DNA of 64,000 bases, taken from assembly GCF_036421855.1 (NCBI RefSeq), contig NZ_JAZGOK010000001.1. One strand, 5' to 3'. The notes under the pieces were generated by a model. That model was not told where the DNA came from. It saw nothing but the letters and a program-made list of their open reading frames with translations, and ran no database searches. Numbering within the stretch: the first letter of the stretch is position 1; each line of letters begins with the position of its first letter. Of this stretch, positions 24,514-32,372 are shown piece by piece. Source of the stretch: Georgenia_B sunbinii (GTDB lineage: Bacteria > Actinomycetota > Actinomycetes > Actinomycetales > Actinomycetaceae). The translations under genes were made by a program, and so were the position numbers.

Positions 24514-25454
24514 TGTCCCTTCTCGGTCATGTGGAGCGGCATCTGCGGCTCACCGAGCTCGTTGCCGGTGATCTGGAGGAACGCGTCGTCGAGCGTGGCG
24601 GTACTGGTTCGGAAGTCGGTGGCGGGCACCTCGTGGCGCACCAGGGTGCTCGTGATCTTGGTGACGAGGTCGCCGCGGCCCACGACCCGCACCTGGTCGC
24701 CGTCGACGGACACGTCCTCGACGCCGGGCAGCGCGGTGAGCACCGACGGGTCGAGCGGTGCGTGGGCGCGAAAGCTCACGCCGTCGGCGCCGGACACCTG
24801 CTGGACGAGCGCAGCGGGGCTGTCCAGCGCCACGATCTTCCCGGCGTCGATGACGGCGACCCGGTCGCACAGTCGCTCGATCTCCTCCATGAAGTGGCTG
24901 ACGAGCACGATCGTGATGCCGTCCTCGCGCATCTCCTCGACGAGCCGCCACATGCCGCGCCGGGCCGCGGAGTCCAGCCCGGTGGTCAGCTCGTCGAGCA
25001 CCGCGAGCCGGGGGCGGCCGACGAGGGCGAGGGCGATGCTCAGCCGCTGCAGCTCCCCGCCGGACAGGTTCATGGAGCGGTTGTCGCGCACGCCGGCCAG
25101 CCCGAGCCGTTCGACGAGCCCGTCCGGGTCGAGACCGTCGCGGTAGAAGGAGCGGTACATCCGCACCAGCTCAATGACCGTCAGGCTCATGTGAACGTAC
25201 GTCGCCTGCAGCTGGACGCCGACGGCCTGCTGCACCCGGGCGCGCTCCTTGCGTGGGTCGAGGCCGAACACCCGGACCCGGCCGCCGTCAGGCTTGCGCA
25301 GCCCGATCGCGGACTCGACCGTCGTCGTCTTCCCGGCGCCGTTGCGGCCCAGGATGCCGAAGATCTCGCCGCGCTCGACGGCGAGGCTCACGCCGTCGAC
25401 CACGGCGCGCCCTCCGTAGACCTTGCGTAGGTTGTCGATCTCGACGACGGCCAT
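24510..25454 (-). CDS. ABC-2 exporter ATP-binding protein
   Basis: A 314-residue ATPase. Walker A GRNGAGKT is at 36-43, the ABC signature LSGGELQ lies around 130-136, and the D-loop region DELTTGLD follows about 20 residues later. DELTTG replaces the usual DEPTTG, a frequent variant in this exporter class. A C-terminal extension (after about 215) ends in a TLDDAFLQITG segment typical of multidrug-type ATPases. It is divergent from a NarL-type two-component pair, the usual arrangement for an exporter induced by its cognate sensor. Confidence 0.9.
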   Translation of the reverse strand: MAVVEIDNLRKVYGGRAVVDGVSLAVERGEIFGILGRNGAGKTTTVESAIGLRKPDGGRVRVFGLDPRKERARVQQAVGVQLQATYVHMSLTVIELVRMYRSFYRDGLDPDGLVERLGLAGVRDNRSMNLSGGELQRLSIALALVGRPRLAVLDELTTGLDSAARRGMWRLVEEMREDGITIVLVSHFMEEIERLCDRVAVIDAGKIVALDSPAALVQQVSGADGVSFRAHAPLDPSVLTALPGVEDVSVDGDQVRVVGRGDLVTKITSTLVRHEVPATDFRTSTATLDDAFLQITGNELGEPQMPLHMTEKGQ

Positions 25455-25570
25455 CGGTCTCCTCCTCGGTTGTCCGCCCGGTCGCCGCGGTGCCGGTCGC
25501 CCTCGGGCGTCGCGGCCATCACGGCTCCGGTCACCAGTCCCTCCAACCGGTGTGCTTCCACGCTATGAAT

Positions 25571-25596
25571 CCGGCAGGGCGGCGCACATCTGCCGG
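25571..25596. promoter_or_regulatory. Inverted repeat in divergent promoter region
   Basis: CCGGCAG at 25571-25577 and CTGCCGG at 25590-25596 form a perfect 7-bp dyad with a 12-bp spacer, in the 211-bp region between the ABC exporter and the sensor kinase. A further GACTTCCGGCACCTGCC follows. It is a candidate site for the NarL-type response regulator. Confidence 0.4.
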
Positions 25597-25665
25597 ACGT
25601 CACCGGTTCCGGCCATGACTTCCGGCACCTGCCACGGGTCGTGGACCTGTCCGTAGGGTGGGCGC

Positions 25666-26835
25666 ATGGAACGCTCGAGCCGGGTCCAGATCTGGGCGGC
25701 CGTGAGCATGCTCGTGCTGTGCGTGCTCATCGGCGTGGTCGAGGGCGCCACGATCCTGCACACCGGGTCGTGGCCCTACTTCGTACCGTGGCTGGCGGTG
25801 TTCCTCACTTTCCTCGCGGGGGACGTCGTCGCCACCGTCCGGCGTCCGCCGACGACATCCCGCGGGCGGCTGTCGATCGTGGCGGTGCCGGTGCTCGCCG
25901 CGAGCACGATCGTCCTGCTCTCCCCGAACCGGGGCGGCCTCAGCCTCATCCTGTTGGTGCTCACCGCCGCCACCGCCGCCATGCACCTGGACTTTCGCGG
26001 GATCGCTGCCGTCATCGGATGGAACTCCGCCGTCATCCTGGCCGCCGGCGCCGCCCTCGGGCCGCTGGTCGAGGAGCCCAACCCGCCGGTCGAGCTGCTG
26101 CTCGCGACCGTCCTCTACGGCGTGCTCCAGGCCGCCAGCGCCGCGATGGTGTGGAGTCAGCAGCGTGTGGAGGAGACCCTGCAGGACCTCACCGTGGCCC
26201 ACGTGGAGCTACGGAGCGCGAGCGCACTGCTCGCCGAGTCCAGCCAGGCCCAGGAGCGGCTGCGGATCTCCCGCGAGCTGCACGACGTCCTCGGCCACCA
26301 GCTCACTGTGCTGTCCGTCGAGCTCGAGGTCGCCTCGCACCAGGTGGACGGCACCGGGCGGGAGCACGTGGTGCGCGCCCGAGCGATGGCCAAGGAGCTG
26401 CTCGCCGACGTCCGTTCCGTCGTCGGGACCGAGCGGCAGCGCAGCTTCGACCTGCCCGCTGCGCTGGCCCGGGTGACCAAGGAGATCCCCCACCCCCGGG
26501 TGCACCTGGACACCGCCACGGGGATCGCGCCGGACGATCAGCGAGCCGCCACGATGGTGCGCGCCGTGCAGGAGATCGCCACCAACACCATCCGCCACTC
26601 CCAGGCGGACAACCTCTGGGTCACCCTCACCGCCGACGACGACGTCCTGCGCCTGGAGACCCACGACGACGGCTGGGGCGCCACGACCTTCACCCCGGGC
26701 CACGGCCTCACCGGTATCCGGGAGCGAGCAGAGTCGCTGGGCGGCACCGTGCAGATCGATGCCAGCTCCGGCTTCCGGGTGACGGTCGACCTGCCCCTCC
26801 GCGTGGGACCGGTCCGCCGGGAGGTGCCGGCGTGA
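25666..26835 (+). CDS. NarL-type sensor histidine kinase
   Basis: A 389-residue membrane histidine kinase. The N-terminal region to about residue 162 holds four to five hydrophobic helices with almost no extracellular loops, as in DesK/LiaS-like intramembrane sensors. The HisKA_3 dimerisation box follows, with phospho-acceptor His206 in SRELHDVLGHQL, then a HATPase_c domain with the N box AVQEIATNTIRHS and the G box HDDGWGATTFTPGHGLTGI. It presumably phosphorylates the response regulator whose GTG overlaps its stop codon, and the two probably control the divergent ABC exporter. Confidence 0.92.
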   Translation: MERSSRVQIWAAVSMLVLCVLIGVVEGATILHTGSWPYFVPWLAVFLTFLAGDVVATVRRPPTTSRGRLSIVAVPVLAASTIVLLSPNRGGLSLILLVLTAATAAMHLDFRGIAAVIGWNSAVILAAGAALGPLVEEPNPPVELLLATVLYGVLQAASAAMVWSQQRVEETLQDLTVAHVELRSASALLAESSQAQERLRISRELHDVLGHQLTVLSVELEVASHQVDGTGREHVVRARAMAKELLADVRSVVGTERQRSFDLPAALARVTKEIPHPRVHLDTATGIAPDDQRAATMVRAVQEIATNTIRHSQADNLWVTLTADDDVLRLETHDDGWGATTFTPGHGLTGIRERAESLGGTVQIDASSGFRVTVDLPLRVGPVRREVPA

Positions 26836-27494
26836 TCCGGGTGGTCATCGCCGACGACCAGGCCCTCATGCGCCAGGGGTTGGCGAGCCTGCTGGCGATC
26901 AGCGACGAGATCGAGGTCGTGGGGCACGCCGCCGACGGTGACGACGCACTCTCCGTCGTCGCGGAGCTCGATCCCGACGTCCTGCTGCTGGACCTGCGGA
27001 TGCCGGGGCGGGACGGGATCGCCACCCTCGAGGAGCTGCGCCGGCGCGGCAGCGACGTCCCGGTGCTGGTGCTGACCACCTTCGACGACGACGAGCTCGT
27101 CCTGCGCGCCCTGCGCGCCGGCGCCCGGGGGTACCTGCTCAAGGACGTGACACTCGAGGAGCTCGTCGGCGCCATCCGGACGCTGGCCGACGGTGACACG
27201 CTGGTGCAGCCGGCGCTCACCGAGCGGCTGCTGCAGGGACTCGGCGCACTGCCCGCGCCGGACGACTTCGCCCACCTGCCCACGCCCGGACCGCTGACCC
27301 CGCGCGAGACCGAGATCCTGCGGCTGCTGGCCAGCGGCTTCAGCAACCGGGAGATCGCCGACGCGCTGTTCCTCGCCGAGGGCACCGTGAAGAACCACCT
27401 CTCCACCGTGCTGGCCAAGCTTGGCGTCAAGGACCGCACCCGCGCCGTGCTGCGGGCACTGCACCTCGGCCTGCTGAGCGCCCCGTCGTCCTGA
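26832..27494 (+). CDS. NarL/FixJ-family response regulator
   Basis: A 220-residue two-domain regulator. In the receiver domain, DD at 8-9, phospho-acceptor Asp54 in LLLDLRMPG, Thr82 and Lys104 are all present. The C-terminal LuxR-type helix-turn-helix covers about 153-215 (LTPRETEILRLLASG...EGTVKNHLSTVLAKL). The GTG at 26832 overlaps the kinase TGA (GTGA), coupling translation. An 18-bp repeat array begins 15 bp after its stop. It likely activates the divergent ABC exporter genes. Confidence 0.93.
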   Translation: MIRVVIADDQALMRQGLASLLAISDEIEVVGHAADGDDALSVVAELDPDVLLLDLRMPGRDGIATLEELRRRGSDVPVLVLTTFDDDELVLRALRAGARGYLLKDVTLEELVGAIRTLADGDTLVQPALTERLLQGLGALPAPDDFAHLPTPGPLTPRETEILRLLASGFSNREIADALFLAEGTVKNHLSTVLAKLGVKDRTRAVLRALHLGLLSAPSS

Positions 27495-27508
27495 CCGAGC
27501 CCCCTCGC

Positions 27509-27634
27509 CGACAGCCGAGTTATCACCGACAGCAGGATCGTCACCGACAGCCGAGTTATCACCGACAGCAGGATTGTCAGCGGCAGCAGGATCGTCACCG
27601 ACAGCGGGATTGTCAGCGACAGCAGAGTTACCGC
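27509..27634. repeat. 18-bp repeat array A (seven units, forward)
   Basis: Seven contiguous 18-bp units start at 27509, 27527, 27545, 27563, 27581, 27599 and 27617, each resembling CGACAGCRGGATTGTCAC. Two unit types alternate at first (CGAGTTATC and AGGATCGTC forms), which suggests a 36-bp duplication step. The array begins 15 bp after the response-regulator stop and is preceded by the C-rich leader GAGCCCCCTCGC. The last unit is degenerate. No gene is seen in it. Confidence 0.9.
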
Positions 27635-27692
27635 CGAAGCAACCGCGACGTCCCTGGGAAAGGCATCGTCGGTCGTGCGTCATGATTGCGCC

Positions 27693-28163
27693 ATGACAGC
27701 CGCGCCGCAGCAGGTGCCGCCCGCGGAAGCCGCCTCCCGCCGAGGTCGCTTGCGCCGGTGGATGCGCGCCCGTCCGAGCGACGTGGTCGACCTGTTCGTC
27801 TACGTCGTCGTCCTCAACCTGGCCATCGAGTACGTCCCGTCTGTCATCAGCGAGAGCTTCACCCTCTCGCTGCTGACAGCCGTGCTCCTCAAGGTCGCCC
27901 TCGAGCTGGTGATCATGGTCAAGGGCCGCATCCTCGCCCGGCTACGGACAGCCACGACGCGGCGCACCAAGGCGGTGGCCGTCCTGTCGTTGTGGGTCGT
28001 CGCCGCCGGTAGCAAGCTGGTGGTCCTGGAACTGGTGAACCTCGTCTTCGCCGACTCCGTGAGCCTCGGGGGCTTCGTACCGGTGACGCTGCTCGTCCTG
28101 GCCCTCCTGGCATCGAGGTCAGCCGTCCGCAGCCTCCTCTACGACACTCCTGCGACGATCTGA
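27693..28163 (+). CDS. Small four-helix membrane protein, unknown
   Basis: A 156-residue protein. A basic N-terminal 36 residues (SRRGRLRRWMRARPSD) precede four hydrophobic helices at about 38-58, 65-85, 103-125 and 132-148. ATG at 27693 is favoured; a GTG at 27675 would add six residues. No family is recognised. It stands alone between repeat array A and the glycosyltransferase operon, in the same orientation, with 176 bp before the operon start. Confidence 0.65.
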   Translation: MTAAPQQVPPAEAASRRGRLRRWMRARPSDVVDLFVYVVVLNLAIEYVPSVISESFTLSLLTAVLLKVALELVIMVKGRILARLRTATTRRTKAVAVLSLWVVAAGSKLVVLELVNLVFADSVSLGGFVPVTLLVLALLASRSAVRSLLYDTPATI

Positions 28164-28339
28164 AGACGTCCGCAGCCGCCGCTCGGAGCGTGGGTCGCGC
28201 GTCACCCGGAGTTCACGCACCGCTCACCGGGAGTACATGAGAGGGGCCTCATCTGCCCGTCACCTCGGACTCACATCGGCGTCGTTAACTCTTTCTCAGC
28301 ACCAATGCTGTCCGTCGGGCGGCCAGAGGAGGGGGACCG

Positions 28340-29623
28340 ATGACCGTCATCGCACCGAGGCTCACCCGGGCCGAACGCCGGGACGCCGACCGTGACGGCA
28401 CCTCGCCGCACGACCGCACCCGTCGTGGCACCGCGACCGCGAGCGGCGGTGGCCGCCGGCTGCGCGTCGCGCTCTACTCCCACGACGCGCTGGGGCTGGG
28501 ACACGTCCGCCGCAACCTCGCGATCGCCCGCGCCCTCGGTGCCCTCGACCCGCAGCCCGACATCCTGCTGCTCACCGGGGCGCCCGAGGCGGTTACCGCG
28601 GACCGGCCGGCGCACTGTGACCTCGTCTCGCTGCCGGCGCTCACCAAGGACGCCCGCGGGCAGTACGGCGCGCGGCACCTGTCGGTCAGCCAGGGGCACA
28701 TCGCGCACATGCGTCGCAGCATCCTCACCGCCGCCCTCACCTCATTCCGGCCCGACGTCGTCGTCGTCGACAAGCATCCGCGGGGCTTCCGCGGCGAGCT
28801 CGAGCCCGCCCTCGAGCAGCTCCGGGCCGCCGGCACCCGCATCGTCCTGGGGCTGCGCGACGTCCTCGACGACGACGTGACGTCGCGCCGTGAGTGGGAC
28901 GCCGACCGCGCCACCGACGCCGTCGACCGTTGGTACGACCAGATCTGGGTGTACGGCGACCACCGGGTCCAGGACCTCGGCGCCCAGCTCCAGCTGCCCG
29001 GCCGGCTGCGCCGGCACACCACCCACACCGGCTACCTCGCCAACGGCCGCATCCCGGAGCGACCGGTCGGCCACACCGAGGTGGAGCGGCCCTACGTGCT
29101 TGCGATGGTCGGTGGCGGTGGGGACGGCATCCAGGTCGCCGAGGCGTTCGTCGCCGCCGACATGCCCACCGGCCACCACGGCGTGCTCGTCACCGGGCCG
29201 CAGATGCCGGTGGAGGACGTTCGACGGCTCGTCGAGGTCGCTGCGACCCGCTCCAACCTCACCGTTCACACCTACGTCACCGACCCGGAGACGCTGCTCG
29301 CGGGCGCCGCCGCCGTCGTCTCCATGGGCGGCTACAACACCGTCTGCGAGGCGATGGCGCTCGGTGCCCGGCTGCTCGTCGTGCCCCGGGTCCGGCCGCG
29401 GACCGAGCAGCTCATCCGCGCCCGGCTGCTCGACGCCGCGGGGATGCTCGATCACCTCGTCCCCGACGACCTCACCCCCGCCGCGCTCGCCGGCTGGCTG
29501 CGCGACGCCGTCGCGACGCCGTCGACCCGCTACGCCCCCGCCGTCGACCTCGACGGGCTCGCCCGCCTGCCCGGCCTGCTCACCGCTCTCGTCAGCACGA
29601 AGGAGAAGACAGATGTCGCCTGA
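28340..29623 (+). CDS. GT-B glycosyltransferase (COG4671-like)
   Basis: A 427-residue cytosolic glycosyltransferase related to MurG/UDP-glucuronosyltransferase-like enzymes. After a charged, probably disordered N-terminus (about 1-40), the N-terminal Rossmann domain has YSHDALGLGHVRRNLAIARAL at about 46-66, and the C-terminal domain has LAMVGGGGDG and SMGGYNTVCEAMALGAR, the donor-binding region. GAGGAGGGGG precedes the ATG. Its 3' end overlaps the next gene by 11 bp, so it opens a tightly packed six-gene operon. Donor and acceptor are unknown. Confidence 0.85.
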   Translation: MTVIAPRLTRAERRDADRDGTSPHDRTRRGTATASGGGRRLRVALYSHDALGLGHVRRNLAIARALGALDPQPDILLLTGAPEAVTADRPAHCDLVSLPALTKDARGQYGARHLSVSQGHIAHMRRSILTAALTSFRPDVVVVDKHPRGFRGELEPALEQLRAAGTRIVLGLRDVLDDDVTSRREWDADRATDAVDRWYDQIWVYGDHRVQDLGAQLQLPGRLRRHTTHTGYLANGRIPERPVGHTEVERPYVLAMVGGGGDGIQVAEAFVAADMPTGHHGVLVTGPQMPVEDVRRLVEVAATRSNLTVHTYVTDPETLLAGAAAVVSMGGYNTVCEAMALGARLLVVPRVRPRTEQLIRARLLDAAGMLDHLVPDDLTPAALAGWLRDAVATPSTRYAPAVDLDGLARLPGLLTALVSTKEKTDVA

Positions 29624-30974
29624 GAAGATCGGCTACGTCCTCAAGATGTACCCGCGGTTCTCCGAGACCTTCATCGTCTCCGAGATCCTCGGCCGGGAGG
29701 CTCGCGGCGCCGACATCGAGGTGTTCTCGCTGCGCCCGCCGGTGGACCCGCGCTTCCACAGCGCGCTGGCCAGGGTCAGCGCCCCGGTCAGCTACGTGCC
29801 CCGTGCCCGCAAGCCCGAGGAGCTGTGGTCCGCGCTGCGTGAGGCAGCGCCGATGCTGCCCCGGCTCCCCCAGGTGCTGCCCGAGCTGCTGGCCGCCGAC
29901 GCCACCGACGCCGCGCAGGCCCTCGAGGTGGCGGTCCAGGTCAGTCGGCGGGGCATCACCCACCTGCACGCGCACTTCGCCTCGATGGCGACGACGGTGG
30001 CGCGGCTCGCGTCGTTGCTCACCGGGGTGCCGTACTCGTTCACCGCGCACGCCAAGGACATCTTCCACGAGTCGGTCGACCCGGCCGACCTCGCCCGCAA
30101 GATCGCCGACGCCCACCACGTGGTGACCATCTCGGACTACAACGACCGGCACCTGCGGCGCACCTTCCCGGCCGCCGTGGCCGCCACCCGCCTCCACCGC
30201 ATCTACAACGGCCTCGACCTCGATGCCTTCCCGTTCCGCTCCGCTGCCCAGCACCCGACCGGCACGGTTCCCATCGTCGTCGCGGTCGGCCGGCTGGTGG
30301 AGAAGAAGGGCTTCGACGTGCTCCTCGACGCGACGGCCGCGCTGCGTGACGCCGGGCGCCCGGTCCGCTGCCGGATCATCGGCGGCGGCGAGCGGGAGGC
30401 CGCGCTGCGGGAGCAGGTCACCCGGCTGGGCCTCGGCGACGTCGTCGAGCTCACCGGCCCCCTCCCCCAGGACGAGGTCCGCGAGCAGGTGGCCGGTGCC
30501 GACGTGTTCGCCGCCCCGTGCGTCGTCGGTGCGGACGGCAACGCCGACGGCCTGCCCACCGTGCTCCTCGAGGCGATGGCCGTCGGTACCCCGTGCGTCT
30601 CCACCGACGTCACCGGCATCACCGAGGCGGTCCGCCACGAGGTCACCGGCCTCGAGGTGCCCCAGCACGACGCCGTCGCCCTCGCCGCCGCGATCGGCCG
30701 GCTGCTCGACGACCGCCCGCTCGGCGACCGGCTCGCCCGCGCCGCGCGTGACCTCGTGGAGCGCCAGTTCGACACCCGCCGCCAGGTCGCCGAGCTCGAG
30801 TCAGCCTGCCGCCCCCACCCCATCCCCCAAGACAGCAGACTTGTCACCGACAGCGGGATTGTCACCGACAGCAGACTTGTCCCCGACAGCAGACTTGTCA
30901 CCGACAGCGGGATTGTCGACGCCGGATCGCGCCCCGCCGTCGTCCCTGGCAACGAGCACGTGGGGGTGCGCTGA
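29613..30974 (+). CDS. GT4 glycosyltransferase with repeat-encoded C-tail
   Basis: A 453-residue GT-B enzyme. The N-terminal domain starts VLKMYPRFSETFIVSEI; HLHAHFAS and SFTAHAKDIF lie mid-domain. In the C-terminal domain the GT4 motifs VGRLVEKKGFDVLLDA and the donor-binding E-x7-E (PTVLLEAMAVGTP) are present. Residues from about 406 to 436 (DSRLVTDSGIV repeated) are encoded by repeat array B and are absent from ordinary GT4 enzymes. The stop TGA overlaps the next ATG (TGATG). It is probably the second transferase of an envelope glycoconjugate pathway. Confidence 0.9.
   Translation: MSPEKIGYVLKMYPRFSETFIVSEILGREARGADIEVFSLRPPVDPRFHSALARVSAPVSYVPRARKPEELWSALREAAPMLPRLPQVLPELLAADATDAAQALEVAVQVSRRGITHLHAHFASMATTVARLASLLTGVPYSFTAHAKDIFHESVDPADLARKIADAHHVVTISDYNDRHLRRTFPAAVAATRLHRIYNGLDLDAFPFRSAAQHPTGTVPIVVAVGRLVEKKGFDVLLDATAALRDAGRPVRCRIIGGGEREAALREQVTRLGLGDVVELTGPLPQDEVREQVAGADVFAAPCVVGADGNADGLPTVLLEAMAVGTPCVSTDVTGITEAVRHEVTGLEVPQHDAVALAAAIGRLLDDRPLGDRLARAARDLVERQFDTRRQVAELESACRPHPIPQDSRLVTDSGIVTDSRLVPDSRLVTDSGIVDAGSRPAVVPGNEHVGVR
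30830..30919. repeat. 18-bp repeat array B (five units, forward, in-frame)
   Basis: Five units at 30830, 30848, 30866, 30884 and 30902 carry the GACAG...TTGTC core, in two forms (CAGAC and CGGGA cores). The array is preceded by a C-rich leader, GCCCCCACCCCATCCCCC. It lies inside the 3' end of the GT4 gene without breaking its frame, because 18 bp is six codons. Confidence 0.9.
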
Positions 30975-32371
30975 TGCGGATCGCCTACGTCTGCGCCGAC
31001 CCCGGCATCCCGGTCTTCGGCACCAAGGGTGCCTCGGTCCACGTCCAGGAGGTGCTGCGAGTGCTGCTCGACGCCGGGCACCACGTCGACCTGTTGTGCC
31101 GCCGCACCGGCGGTGAGCCGTGGCCGGCCGCCGCGGCCGCCCTCGCCGCGGGCCAGCTGGCCGTCCACGACCTCGGTCGGGTCACCGGCGAGGACCTCGC
31201 CACGCGCGAGCTACGTGCGATGGCCGCCGACCTCGACGTCGCCGCCGCCCTCGAGACGCTCGGCGGCCCGGCCGGTTTCGACGTCGTCTACGAGCGGTAC
31301 TCGCTCTGGAGCCGCGCCGGCAGCGCTTACGCGCACCGGCACGGCGTGCCGTCGATCCTGGAGGTCAACGCCCCGCTGCCGCAGGAGGCTGCCCGCCACC
31401 GCGGCCTGGTCCATGTCGACCAGGCCTGGACGACGGCGCGCGAAGCGATCGGCGCCGCCACCGCCGTGGTGTGTGTCTCCGAGCCTGTCGCCGACTGGGT
31501 GCACGGCGTGCTGGCCGACGCGGAGCCGTGCCCCGGCGACCGGCCGCGCGTCGTCGTCGAGGCCAACGGGGTCGACGTCGACCGGATCGTCCCCGGGCCG
31601 GTACCGGTACCCGGCGTCGCCGCCGGCCCGTTCACGGTCGGTTTCGTCGGCACGCTCAAGCCGTGGCACGGCACCGAGACGTTGCTGACTGCCCACGCCC
31701 TGCTGCGCCGATCAGTGCCCGACGCCCGCCTGCTGCTCGTCGGTGACGGGCCGCAGGCCGAGGCACTGCGCGCGCAGACCCACCGCCTCGGTATCTCCGA
31801 CGCCGTCGACATGACCGGTGCCGTCACGCCGCTCGACATCCCCGCGCTGCTCCACCGGATGGACGTCGCCACCGCCCCCTACCCGGGTGACGGCGAGGGC
31901 TACTTCTCCCCGCTCAAGGTGTACGAGTACATGGCCGCCGGGCTACCGGTCGTGGCCTCGGCCGTCGGCCAGCTGCCGCAGGTCCTCGAGCACGCGTCGA
32001 CCGGTTTCCTCATCCCCGGCTCGGACCCGATCGCGCTGGCGGGCATGCTCCACGTGCTCGCCGACGACCAGTGGTTGCGTGACCGGATCGGCACCGCGGC
32101 GCGCGCCCACGTCGTCGAGGGCCACACCTGGCGGCACGTCGTCGAGCGCTCGCTGGCGGCCGCCGGGCTGACCTTGGCGGACACCAAGGCGCAGCGTGGT
32201 CACGAGGACGTGGACAATCCTGCTCTCGCGGACAATCCCGCTCTCGCGGACAAGTCGGCTGTCGGCGACAAGTCGGCTGTCGGCGACAAGTCGGCTGTCG
32301 GTGACAAGTCGGCTGTCGGTGACAAGTCGGCTGTCGGCGACAAGTCGGCTGTCGGGGCGGGGGTGGGCTGA
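30974..32371 (+). CDS. GT4 glycosyltransferase with repeat-encoded C-tail
   Basis: A 465-residue GT-B enzyme. The N-terminal domain begins IAYVCADPGIPVFGTKGASVHVQE; the C-terminal domain has VGFVGTLKPWHGTETLL, the GDGP loop, and PLKVYEYMAAGLPVVAS, the donor-site region with its Glu. Residues from about 414 to 461 are repetitive (DNPALADNPALA then DKSAVG repeated six times), encoded by array C in reverse orientation. The ATG overlaps the stop of the preceding gene, and the ABC-exporter ATG follows the TGA by one base. Both neighbouring GT4 genes carry repeat tails, which is hard to explain by protein function alone. Confidence 0.9.
   Translation: MRIAYVCADPGIPVFGTKGASVHVQEVLRVLLDAGHHVDLLCRRTGGEPWPAAAAALAAGQLAVHDLGRVTGEDLATRELRAMAADLDVAAALETLGGPAGFDVVYERYSLWSRAGSAYAHRHGVPSILEVNAPLPQEAARHRGLVHVDQAWTTAREAIGAATAVVCVSEPVADWVHGVLADAEPCPGDRPRVVVEANGVDVDRIVPGPVPVPGVAAGPFTVGFVGTLKPWHGTETLLTAHALLRRSVPDARLLLVGDGPQAEALRAQTHRLGISDAVDMTGAVTPLDIPALLHRMDVATAPYPGDGEGYFSPLKVYEYMAAGLPVVASAVGQLPQVLEHASTGFLIPGSDPIALAGMLHVLADDQWLRDRIGTAARAHVVEGHTWRHVVERSLAAAGLTLADTKAQRGHEDVDNPALADNPALADKSAVGDKSAVGDKSAVGDKSAVGDKSAVGDKSAVGAGVG
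32213..32356. repeat. 18-bp repeat array C (eight units, reverse, in-frame)
   Basis: Eight contiguous units at 32213, 32231, 32249, 32267, 32285, 32303, 32321 and 32339 read as the reverse complement of arrays A and B (GACAATCCCGCTCTCGCG, then GACAAGTCGGCTGTCGGC forms). The last six are nearly identical, so expansion was recent. On the opposite strand it is preceded by the C-rich leader GCCCACCCCCGCCCC. It is translated as the tail of the GT4 enzyme. Confidence 0.92.
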
Positions 32372-32372
32372 G

